Positions 1 to 10,200 of a DNA stretch of 24,587 nt are shown piece after piece (within the stretch, counting starts at the first letter, position 1; the number at the start of each line of letters is the position of its first letter). Under the pieces are notes generated by a model. The model did not search any database. It was not told the DNA's origin and saw nothing but the letters and a program-made list of their open reading frames with translations. Origin of the DNA: Chromera velia (Eukaryota; Sar; Chromeraceae); contig JAHBMJ010001430.1 in the NCBI GenBank assembly GCA_018398765.1, positions 1 through 24,587 on the forward strand. The letters run 5' to 3'. Both the position numbers and the translations under genes were made by a program.

Positions 1-1162
1 CTGGAACTGGAACTGTTCTCATCTATTCTGTGCAATCTTCTTGACTTTCCTGGTGACGATCTTCTCCAAGGGGGTTGTTGCGGGGGGGCGGGCGGGAGGG
101 GGGGAGGACAGACAGACGGAAAGGAAGAAAAGAAAAAACAAAAAGAAAGGACCGAAGGAAGAAAGAAACAAAGAAACGAGGGAAGAAAAGGAGGAACCAA
201 AGCAGCCTATACCGCCCCCCCAAAAAAGTAACAATGAGCAGAGAGAGAGAGAGAGAAAGGGAGAGGGAGACGGAGAAGCAACGGGAGAGACAAGTGGCAA
301 ACGAAGAATCAGAAGAAAGAACGAAAACTTCCAATACTGAGTAGGAGACGAAGAGAGAGAGAGACACCGGCACTGCATGAAGGCAGTCAACAGAGATTTA
401 AGCAGGGGGGCAATAGACACTCACACCTACATGAGTGCCTCAAAGACCGCATACACGAGGGCAGGACTGAAGGAAGAGGAACTTTTCAGCACACAATACA
501 ATATACAACAGATGATATTGAGATACGCGTGACAAGCAATGAGAAGAACCAGGACAGTGCATGCATGAGAAGCAACATGAGAGGCTGGATGGAGTATTGA
601 CAGAAATAGAAAAGGAGGAATGTCTTGCGAAAAAGGGCAAAGGAGGCCAGAAAAAACTGCGCAGAAACACAGAGACTACAAAATCATTTGGAAGACATCA
701 ATACAACGCAGGAGCCCGCAAGAAGATCGACACCTTATGAACAACAACGAGAATAAACAGAAAGAAAGAAAGCCTTTGAACGGGTCTCGTCTCTGTTGAA
801 TGGGTTCGACCGGACAGGTTTCTCTAAGGCGGGCTGGCAGGTTCTCAATTGGTTTTACAATCTCTAAGAAAGGGATGCCTAGAGCGGGATGTAGCGAGAC
901 AGACAGTCCTGCTGGGTCACTGGGTTTTTCTTTTTCTCCATTTCGATCATCTGTCTATGTGTCTCAGCGCTGTTCGACCGGCAATCGATCAGTCTTCTCT
1001 TCTCGGTTCCTGCCTGCGTCTTCCCCCTCCCTTCCTTCTTTCTTCTTCTCAGACCCGATCAGGCGGCTTTCTTTCAAAGCATCACGGAGAGACCTCCGCA
1101 CAAAAATATGGGGAGAAAATTTTAAAAAAAGCACCAAGAAAGAACGTTCCTTTTCCCTCTCT
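1..1162. other. Gene-free left flank with purine-rich low-complexity DNA
   Basis: No convincing coding region. From about 75 to 370 the plus strand is almost entirely purine (G-rich, then GAAA/GGAA/GA repeats, with a GA run near 240-257). Open frames here translate to Ser/Leu/Phe-rich or Arg/Glu/Lys-rich low complexity in every register, as expected from the base bias. From 440 to 1162 the sequence is more mixed, with a pyrimidine-rich patch near 1015-1055. The part next to 1163 is probably the 3' untranslated region of the minus-strand gene that ends there. Confidence 0.6.
75..370. repeat. Purine-rich low-complexity tract
   Basis: Nearly homopurine plus strand built from G runs, GAAA, GGAA and GA units, including eight or so consecutive GA dinucleotides near 240-257 and another GA run near 353-364. 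It has microsatellite character and no coding signal. Confidence 0.75.
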
Positions 1163-2194
1163 CTAATCATATTGAGGAAGTTTCAACGGTTCTTTCTTTG
1201 CGTCCTCTTTCTCGTACAGCCACTTGAACTTCTTCCTCTTGGGTACCAATCGGTATACCATGTCCTGTTTGTCTAGGACGGGCGCTCGCATACACTTCGG
1301 ATGAGAGAAGGGATTGTCGAAGTGTTGCTCCATCAAGTCGTCATTCAAGAAAGACGGACGCTCCCCTACCTTCCACTTTTTCTCCTTCGCAAGCCCAGGC
1401 ATGGTGGCAACGACAAAGCGAGGACTGAAATAAGGACCCGGGTTCATTGGCCCTAGTTGCCCGTCATAAGGGGGGACGTTCTCCTTAATCTCCACTATCT
1501 TCCCGTCCTTGTCCAAGTAACAGATGTCATTCACAATCTCCTCCAGATCGACCGCGTTCTGCGGTCTGATCTTATTCCACACTTTCACGATCTCAATGGC
1601 ATGCTTCGGCCAGGGCATATCGTTCCTGTGCCAAATCTTCTGAGAGAAACGGAGACGCAAAACTGAAAAAATCATCTTCCGTGCCTGCTCCACCTTCCAT
1701 CGGGGCAAACCTTCCTCAGCCAACTGTTTTCGTGGGTTTGGAATTTTCGAATAAAGCTTCCGCGGTTTCGTGGCTGTGTTAGCGAGATACCGCATTGTGG
1801 GTGAGAAGCGCTGCAATTTCTTTCTCTTCTTGTTGTAACAAGTGGAAGGCTTTTGGGCTGCCTTTGGGTTGACTGACAGGGGCATGGGGGATTCTTCTGG
1901 TGTCTTCTTCTTAGGAGGACCTTTGAAACCCCACTGCTCGTGTTTGTCGTACAACTCTATCTCCTTCGTTCTCTCTGACATCTGGTACAATGGATCTATG
2001 TCCTTGTACCGAGGAGACCGCTCTGGCCACTTCCCACCCAACTGTGTTACCGGTGATGGTTGGGCGTCAGCGCCTGACGGTCTCGGTAGGCGTCTCTTTC
2101 TCATCCCACTGAGAAAGGAGTTGCCCCCGGAAAGCGAAAAGGATTCACTTGGACATACAAGCAAGAAAACTGACGTAACGACCAACCAGATCAT
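1163..2194 (-). CDS. Basic hypothetical protein with bipartite plastid-targeting leader
   Basis: Single uninterrupted frame of 343 residues on the minus strand, ending in TAG. I start at the ATG at 2194, which has a purine at -3; a longer frame upstream offers only a TTG. Residues 1-18 form a hydrophobic signal peptide ending around CPSES, followed at once by Phe19 (FSLSGG) and then a Ser/Arg-rich stretch. Signal peptide, cleavage, then Phe is the known import signal of red-derived complex plastids, so I infer delivery to the plastid stroma. The rest is rich in Lys and Arg (for example a KKRKK cluster), with no membrane segment and no catalytic motif I recognise. The composition would fit an RNA- or ribosome-associated plastid protein, but that is speculation. 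Tandem Trp/Lys-rich and Pro-rich patches fill the C-terminal half. It is divergent to the large gene at 3134. No intron is needed. Confidence 0.75.
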   Translation of the reverse strand: MIWLVVTSVFLLVCPSESFSLSGGNSFLSGMRKRRLPRPSGADAQPSPVTQLGGKWPERSPRYKDIDPLYQMSERTKEIELYDKHEQWGFKGPPKKKTPEESPMPLSVNPKAAQKPSTCYNKKRKKLQRFSPTMRYLANTATKPRKLYSKIPNPRKQLAEEGLPRWKVEQARKMIFSVLRLRFSQKIWHRNDMPWPKHAIEIVKVWNKIRPQNAVDLEEIVNDICYLDKDGKIVEIKENVPPYDGQLGPMNPGPYFSPRFVVATMPGLAKEKKWKVGERPSFLNDDLMEQHFDNPFSHPKCMRAPVLDKQDMVYRLVPKRKKFKWLYEKEDAKKEPLKLPQYD

Positions 2195-3133
2195 TGCTAA
2201 CAAGTACCGGTGTTCCCTTCCACTTCAACACGCACCCCTTTCGGGGTTGACTGATGCAAGCAACAGTAGAGACCTCAATAATTGAACACCGGAGACAGAT
2301 CAGAGAAACACACTTGTTGGGAGGATCTGGTGGCTTGAAAAATGTTCAACCAGAAGCGGTCACTCTGATAGTCAAGGAACGAACTACAGACCCTTCTGTG
2401 CACAGACAATGGGACAGCACGTTGATGCGGAAGAGATTGGCCTTTCCCGTCTTCGTGAGACGTGCACGATTAGTGCTTCGCGGACTGCATGTGTGTGTGA
2501 ATCGGACCTCAGTGGTCCCGGAAAGATTTTAGGAGTTGGCTCAAAAAAGAGCGTATGGTTTGCACATTTTTAAATTTTTTTGTCAAAAGTTCTCGCGCGC
2601 GCGTTCTGCATGGGCGCGGCGCAAAGCGAGCGCATGCGGGTGGAAATTCGTGGAATTTTCGAACAACACGTACGATCACGTACGTACGCGTACGTATATA
2701 TATTCATACGTGTCACGCAGTGCATGCATTCTGTTGTTTTCTTTCGTTCAACAGTAGCTCTAGAATTGTATCTAATCATTGATGGAGCACTTCTTTGCTA
2801 TGTGTCCAGTACCCAGAAGCGATGCGGGTCAGACTTCTGCGCAGACCTCGGCAAAGTGAGACTTTCCACATATGTAACACGTTCCCCCATGTCAGACCAG
2901 ACGATACTCAATTGAAATTCGACTGACAAATAACACAAAAAAGCTCCGTCTATGCAGGGAGCCCATCTGGCTGCAGAAATACCGTGTAAAGAATAATCGA
3001 CTAACTTCAAGGACCTTTGTCGGCACGCGCTTGTACGTGCACATAAGAGCAGCGTGGCAGGAGAGGAAGCCAGCAAGGTCACTTTTGGTGGTGACGTTGG
3101 CAGCGCTTGGAGACACACACAAAAAGCATACAG
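2195..3133. promoter_or_regulatory. Divergent intergenic spacer between the plastid-protein gene and the giant gene
   Basis: This 939-bp spacer lies between two gene starts on opposite strands, so it should carry both promoters. I see no clear TATA box at a credible distance from either ATG. It contains a CpG-rich patch (about 2593-2640) and an alternating purine-pyrimidine stretch with a perfect palindrome (2681-2696). Open frames in it are short and lack coding character. The role is inferred from gene orientation only. Confidence 0.4.
2681..2696. repeat. 16-bp perfect palindrome, tacgtacgcgtacgta
   Basis: The sequence equals its own reverse complement over 16 bp. It sits in a longer alternating purine/pyrimidine run (about 2668-2704) that continues into TATATATA. 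Such runs can adopt left-handed or cruciform structures. It lies between two divergent gene starts, where it might be a bidirectional regulatory site; that function is inference. Confidence 0.6.
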
Positions 3134-4178
3134 ATGTCAATGAATCGGGAGGAGGCAGAAGAGATCGGCACGCAGGCGGCAGAGGGCGCCGTGTTGCGTC
3201 TTTTGAAAGAAGAGAATGAGGGTGTGAATCGATCAGAAGGGGGGCTCGGACAGAAAGGGCAGGAGGGCGAAGAGCACGCTTCGGCTTCACATCAGATTGA
3301 AAAGGAGAAGCTGGTGAAGCAGATAGCTCTTCTCGAAGAGAAGGTCTCAAAACTCAAGGAGAAACTCAAAAGAAGGACCCGCGAAGTCGCGCTTCTCAGT
3401 GAACCTCCTGCCCAAAACGACCATTTAACCGAGTCTGAGGCCTTCACATTTCTCAAAAAACGTCCAGAGACCTCGGACGATGATGAGGACCTCAACGATG
3501 CGAGTCCTGAAGGGGAGAACCTCAGCATCGTTCCTGTTGGAGACACCAGCAAGGCAGAGCCCCCCTCTCCCTCTGGAAGGAAGAAACAACCAGCAGTGGA
3601 CGTTCTCTACGCGTCTCGTGCTGAGTTGGTCGCTGAGGTCGTCTGGCTGCGTGCTGAGCACGGGAGGCTCCGCAATGACCTTCGGTTGTCTGCAGAGCGT
3701 TTGAATCGCTCCAAACAACGCAGCGAAGAAGACAAGAGAAGTTTAGAGTCCCAGTTGAGGGACCAGGCGTTGATTGCTGAAGCTGCGGGGTCTCTGGAGG
3801 CCATGCGAAAGAAAATTTTGGACTCCACCAACGAGGCCGCGAAGTGGAAGACACGTCTGACAGCCATGGAAGTGGAACGGGATTTGGCCAACAGAATGAA
3901 GGAGGCAGCCGAACTGAGACTCAGGGAGGTGAGTGAGAGGTTTTTCCTTCTGTACAATTGGTTCGATGGACGTGCCCTTCTCTGCTGTTTCGATGCGTGC
4001 ATGCATTCCTTCTTCTCTTGTGGCCTTTTCTTTGTGAGACTTTGTGTGTATACACCCACTTCCATTTCCTCCCTTCAACCCATTCATAGCCTCTCTTTTC
4101 ACGCTTTCAAGCGTGCCAAAAGACACATCAAAACCCATGCGCGCAGACTGTCAATCTCCTTCTTTGCGCTATGTCCTG

Positions 4179-4215
<37 letters not shown>

Positions 4216-7200
4216 GTCCGTGATGCGCAGCGAGACCGAGAAAGTGGAGCGTGCAGCCGCCTCCAGGTTAACTGAGCGAAAGCTGGAGGAGGCAGAGGCG
4301 AGGATTGCAGATCTGCAGAGTGCCCTGGAACTCGCGAAGGACGAGGGTGGGGGCGAGGGCCTGCGTCTCCAAATCAGAAACCTCCAACAAGACCTCACAC
4401 AGGAAAAGCACAAACTCAGGGCGGCAGAGGCACAGGCGGAACAGTCCAGACAGACAATGCTGGCACTTCAGGTCTGTCAGTGGGGGAATGAGCAAGACGG
4501 CAGATTAGTATAGAGAAAAGCGACTCTAATTTTATTTTTGTTGCGACTGCCCGTAGTCAGTGCAACCGCCTCTTCCGTCTTTCTTCTCCCCCGAGTGTCC
4601 GATCGAGCACAATAATTATCCAGCCGGGGGTGCTTGTCTTGAATCTAGCGTGTGCGTTGGTCCGTCGCGCCCTTTCTGGTCGCTGCCTATGTCCCCGTCT
4701 GTTGTTCGGCATCCTCGCTTTCTCGACTGTACACTTCTTTTCCTTCCTCATTGGTTGCCTGGCTGTTGCAGAAACGGACGATGGCACTGCAGCAGAACCT
4801 GGAGAGGGAGGAAACGGAGACTGTGGAAGGTGCAGCTGCTGTGATGCAAAAGTTTGATGTGCCCACTCGGACAAAAAGTCTGTCAGTGTGGAGTCCCAGC
4901 TCGCCGTTGTGAAGTTTGCGTGTCTGTGTACCTGTCAGTGTTTATGCGTGTATCTATGTCTGTTTCTGTTTGTGTGTCTCTCAGCCGGACAAAGATACCT
5001 TTGTTTTTCAAAGCCGGAGACCTTAAGTTGTCCCCACCCCCAACGACTACCGTCTCACACCCGCTTCACATTCTTCTTTCCAAGTTCGCTCCCTCACTGC
5101 CGTCCTTCAATGAATCTGTTCTCTCACTGTCGTCCTCTTCCTTCACTCCCCGAGTCTGCAGCTTTGAAGCAGGCCGAACTTTCCCCCAGGGCGACCCAGA
5201 CGGATCCCTCAGGAACGAATACGGGAGGCCTGTTGAGGAGTCCAGGAGGCCAGGAGGGGACCCGAAAGTCTGCAGACGTGGGCGTCGGGGGAGCCCCCTC
5301 CTCCTCCTCTGCCACCTCCCCTGTGGGTGAGAACACGCTGGTGGACCCCAACTCCTCCGCAGCCGTGCTTCAGGACTTGGCCGCACGGGCTCAGAAGGCA
5401 GAGAGGGAGCTGACAGAGAGAAACAGACAGGTCGTTGTCATGGGGGCACAGGTGGAGTCAGTGAAGACAAGAGCGGCAGAACAACAACTGCAGCTTGAGA
5501 ACGAGCTCTTCAAAGCGAGACAGGAAATAGAAATGATCCGGTCAGTCAGTCAGTCAGTCAGTCAGTCAGTCAGTCAGTCAGTCAGTCAGTCAGTCAATTA
5601 GTCAGAACGACACGCATCTTCTTCTTCCTCCCTACACTTGCTCACTCATCTCTTGAATTACTCCAGATGAACCAACCGGGCATGCATCAACGCGATAGAT
5701 CTGTCTGCATCCTAATGTCTGCTCACCAAGCTACCGACTCTAAAACTCCTGTTCCCTTCCGTCTCTTTGTTTTCCTCTTTTGTCAAATGTCCGTCTGACG
5801 CGCATTTTGATTGTGGGATGCACTGACTACGTTGCGCTCCATGCACTTATTGTACTTGATCGATCGACAGCCTACAGCTTTTGTTTCACCATTCCCTTTC
5901 TTTGCTGGTTGTTTTGTTTAATTGATGTGTGGGCCAATTCCGATCTGTTCATGATTTCATGATCCACTCGCTACTTGCAGATCCGAGGGCTCGCGTCTGC
6001 TGGCGAAGAAGAAGAAGAAACTGAAGGAGGCCATCGAGAACGAGAGGAGAAAAATGAGAAAGGACATCGATGCAACGCTCCAAGCAGAGAGGGAGAGGGC
6101 AGAGAGAGAAAACAGGGAAGTGATTGACAGGTGAGTGAGTGAGTGAGTAATCAGTCAGGCTGTTGGTCAGTCGGGCAACGCGTAAAGGCAGCGAAGAAAA
6201 GGGCGACCAAGCAAGCAAGAAACGAATAGAGGCATTCCAGAAAAAATTGCAGGCTCCCTGGGTGACCAGAACTGCATTAGTAACAGTCGTTGACATGTGC
6301 GTGCTCTCTTTGACATTTCTCACACGGCGTTCGTGTCTCTTTCTTCTCCCCTCATCCGTCCTCTCTTTTTGATCTGATCGCAGAGAGTTGGCCCGGAGCG
6401 ACGTGGAGATGAAGCACTTGCAGAGAGAACTGGAGGAGACCAAAACGAAAAAGGAGAGGGTCGGTCGGTCTCTCTGTTTGTTGGAAGAGGACGAGCTCAT
6501 ATTTGCATGAGAAAGCGCTACAGTTTCTGCAATCAGTCACTTTCCTGTCTTTCTGCATGTTCATCTTCCTTCTCTGTCTTCCATGTGCAATTACACTGGA
6601 ATGTTTGGGCTTCACAGGTGTGTGTGTAGGCGTCGTAATGGCATGACAACATCGTGTCGCACTTTTCTGCTGTGATTACACAAGCCTAACAATCCTGTGT
6701 GCAGGAAATTCGGTACTTGTCTGACAAAACAGAATTCCTCTCCTTTGAGCTCGTGAAGGCTCAACAAGCTTCGTCCTTCATCCGTATGTCGAAGGAGCTC
6801 TGGTGGGTATCTTGGTGGTCCGGTGGAAGAATTTGTGTTTGGCTTGCACTCGAGAAAGATTGAAGGTTTCTGGTGGAAAGAGACAAATTTTGGGGCGGTT
6901 AATTGTCTCTTTGAGCCCTTTCATTTCTTATCTCTTCGGAGGGGTCGCGGGGAAAGAAACAGAGAGAGAGAGAGAGAGAGAGACACTGGAAGGAAGAAAC
7001 GCATACGACGGCATGGCATTTCTCTCTTACTCTTTGCACTGGCCGGGGGGGACCTGTTGGCCCCCTTTTCCGCCACACTTCTCCATGTGTTTGTACGTGA
7101 ATTGTTTTTGGACATAATTTCGAGTCCCACCCCCACCGTGAAAACCTCTGTATTCTCCCTTCGACTTCTTCTCTCTGTTCTCATGCCGTGATTGATTATG

Positions 7201-10200
7201 TTCTCAGCGGGACCTTCTACCTGACCCTTCGGACCCCCGCCTACTCCCCCGACCGGGAGCCCACACTCCTCCACTACCTCTCCTCCTTCCTCCAGACCTC
7301 TGTGTCTCGTCTTAGGGTCATCGAGTCTGTCGACCTCCACGAGGACACGCCTCTGGATGAGATCGTGGACTCTTTCCAGGAGATGAGCCTTCACGCATTG
7401 CAGAAACAACAGTCTGCATACAGAGCCTTCAACACCACACAAACGGCCAAGATCATGCAAATGGAAAATCAAAAAGATGTCAAGGAGGCAGTAGAGGAGG
7501 AAACGGGAGAGGGGGAAGGGGAAGATAAGAAAGAACGCCCTGCCACTGCGAACAGTCAAGGTACGGAGGTTCCTGGCCGTCTGCGGCCCACTGCCGAGGA
7601 TGCAGAGAAGGAAGCCGTCTCCCCGGCTCCTTTAAGAGGTTCCCAGGCCCAACCGGAACCACAGGCCGAGGAAGAACTGGGAGCAGAACCCGGTCCCCCC
7701 TCCGAAAAGGGTCACCAGACCGTCAGTGGTGGTGCCATGTCAGTAGCTGGTTCTGCAGCTCTCTCGCGTCCTGCAAGTACCGGCACAGGGCGTTACAAGA
7801 ACACAGCCACCAGCCTCTACCCAGGACTCGGAAGTACAAAAGCAGTTCTCTCCAGCCAGGGTCCCTTCTCGCCTGCCGCCACGGTGACGAAGGACCAACT
7901 GGGATCCATGCCTCTCATCAGATTGATGGTCGAGATTTCAGGTCAGTTGGAAAATGTGGAATCTCTGTGCAAAGGCAAGGATCCGTTTTTTTGATTCTCC
8001 GAGTCTCCATTCATGCTTGAGATTGCTAGGGGTCATTCAGAATCGTGGACAGCATGAGGGTGGCAGAACCTGAAAAATGAACGCACCACCGGTACCAACA
8101 TGGAGACAAAGGAGAGTAGATAGAGGCAAAAGGGCATTTTTCTCAACCCCAATTATTTTCTCATATCTCTAGGGACAGTCAATATCACAAGCACCCACTC
8201 ATGTGAACAAATGTACAGGAATTATCCCTCTCCCTCTTTTGTTGTTCTTCCCTCCCTGCCTGTCTGCAGAGGATCCGCAAACCCTCAGCGACCCGAAGCA
8301 GAACTCCGCTGTGCTTGTGAACAAACTCGGGAAGGATATCCAGAGAGGGTCCTCACTTCTGGAGGACCTGGGTGTCTGTGCAATGACGATCTTGAGAGGG
8401 GCAGGGCACGTGAAGGTCCGGTGGCCTGCAGACAGATGCCGGTTGATGGACAAGAGAGGTCTTCAGTTGGGGGGACGGTATCTGGTCGTTAGTGCGTACA
8501 AATTGTCGGACCCTTTCGCAGTGCGCGTTCTGGCCAGCGACTCTCTCACCGGCCAGGACTGGTTGGTCCATTTGATGGAGTCGGACGTTGCTCGACTGGT
8601 GAGTCCTGGGGGGGTTAGCGAGAGTCCATGCGGGAATGGGCGAAGGGTGAATGAGTCCCCGACCAGTTGAATGAGTGAGTGGCTGCAAGGGGCAGTCAGT
8701 GAGTCAGTCGGTGAGGGGGGATCATCAGGCAGAAAGACTTTGAGCAACCCACACCGCACAAACATGTCTATCTGTGTATCTGTGTGTCTGTTTGGTTATC
8801 TGTCCGCAGGTCGGTCAGAAGAGCAAACTATTACGGGACTATCTGCTAGAGAAAAACCTTGTGGAAGCTGTGAGGAGTTCCCTTCGACTTGTGTCCAGAG
8901 AAGGGGAGGAGCTGCTGTGTGCTGGTCAGTCTGAGTCATCGAAACGATTATCTCGCTACCCTTACTTGTCATCCGTCCCTTTTCCTTCATCTGAAGAGTC
9001 ATTCTGCACAATTCAGCGGATTGTTTCGCGTACTGCTTACAATTAGAACATGAAGAAAGAACAAGAGCCCTCCTGACGCAGACCCTGACCCTCACCACCC
9101 TGTGTCACCTTCCTTCCTTCCCTCCTTCCTTCCTTCCTTCCTGCTTTCTTCTCATCTGCAGTGGAACACTCCATCGCCCCTCCGAGTGTCCTCAACGACC
9201 GTGCCGTTGCTGCCGACACCTTCGCTGCCCTCCAGGAAACCATCAGAAGAAGCCGCCTCGCCCCAATGCCCAGGGGGGACCTTGCTCTCTCCCCCGCATC
9301 GCACAGCAATGACCAAAACCTGAAGACCGTCGGGACCTTCAGTAACGTACCAACCGATGCCCTTGCAACACTGGCGCATGCAGCGCACACCACCGGGTTC
9401 CTCAAAGCAGCCGAAGGTCCACGGCTGATGGGTGTGCCGGACCTCGGCCTTGCCCCTGCAGCGTTTGACGATGCCTACTCACAGCGCACCCAAGTTTTAG
9501 ACGAGCTGCTGGAAACAGCCACTGCCCCCTACTCTCCCCGCACTGCAAGTAAATTGATGGACGCAGCGGCCGGGGCCCCCCCTCAGTTGACGTATGGAGA
9601 AAGTTTAGGAACAGGTGTGAAGAGCGTGCGATTTTTTGAGCATCTTGTTCGACTCGGGAGAGATGATGATGGGGATGGAGAGGGCGAAGCGCATTTTTTC
9701 TATCTCACCGGAACGTGTGAGCAGAAGACCGGAGAAGAGGAGGGAGTTGATTTCAGATTCTGTCTTGCCCAGCAAGGCAGCTGTAAGAATCTGGAGGTTG
9801 TCATTTCAAACGCCCCTTCTTCTGGCGGTTCCCGTCTCCACGCTGAGAGCAGAGAATTCAAAGACGGTCTGATGGCTCTTCTGCTCGTTGATGAAATTCC
9901 GTACCCTCCCTCTTTCCTCATGAGGGTCACAGAAATGAAACAAAACGAAACTTCCTGGAGAAGCCCCGGGTTCGCAGTTGTCATCCCAAAGCCGGACGTT
10001 CTTCAGTTCGCTCAAACAGGAACGCTCTCACTTGTCTCGCCCGTTCCTCTCGCGCAAGCAGGCGCCATCAAGTTGGGCAATAGGGCACGTCTTCTCGCCT
10101 TTGCGCACACCGATGCGCTTGAGGCAACGACGAAGGTCGTCCAACGCCCTGAGGGCCTCCTGACGACCGACCCCTCAGGCCGCCTCGGTGAGTCTTCTCA

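Larger units (their letters stand above)
3134..6802 (+). other. Giant gene, exons 1-7: coiled-coil N-terminal region
   Basis: These exons encode residues 1-603. After a Glu-rich start, heptad-like Lys/Glu/Leu patterns run through about 50-100, 165-350 and 430-600 (for example LLEEKVSKLKEKLKRR in exon 1 and LLAKKKKKLKEAIENERR in exon 5). A Ser/Pro/Asp-rich stretch (about 115-165) and a Pro/Ser/Gly-rich stretch (about 385-425) interrupt them. Donors and acceptors are: intron 1 GTGAGT/CTGCAG, intron 2 GTCTGT/TTGCAG, intron 3 GTGCAG/CTGCAG, intron 4 GTCAGT/TTGCAG, intron 5 GTGAGT/TCGCAG, intron 6 GTCGGT/GTGCAG. Exon 3 is only 58 nt, and its donor was chosen because it keeps phase 1 into exon 4. 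Long coiled coils of this kind are typical of structural, cytoskeletal or tethering proteins, which is all the sequence allows. Confidence 0.75.

Noticed and set aside
19-420. Minus-strand open frame of 133 codons
   Set aside because: It is mostly Ser/Leu/Phe low complexity that mirrors the purine-rich opposite strand. Its last 17 codons look more normal, but no acceptor with GCAG precedes them.
800-1276. Plus-strand open frame of 158 codons
   Set aside because: It overlaps the end of the well-supported minus-strand gene, is Ser/Phe/Arg-rich, and shows no domain or splice partner.
5541-5596. Repeat array that might suggest CRISPR
   Set aside because: The unit is four bases with no spacers and no cas genes; it is a microsatellite at a splice donor in a eukaryotic gene.
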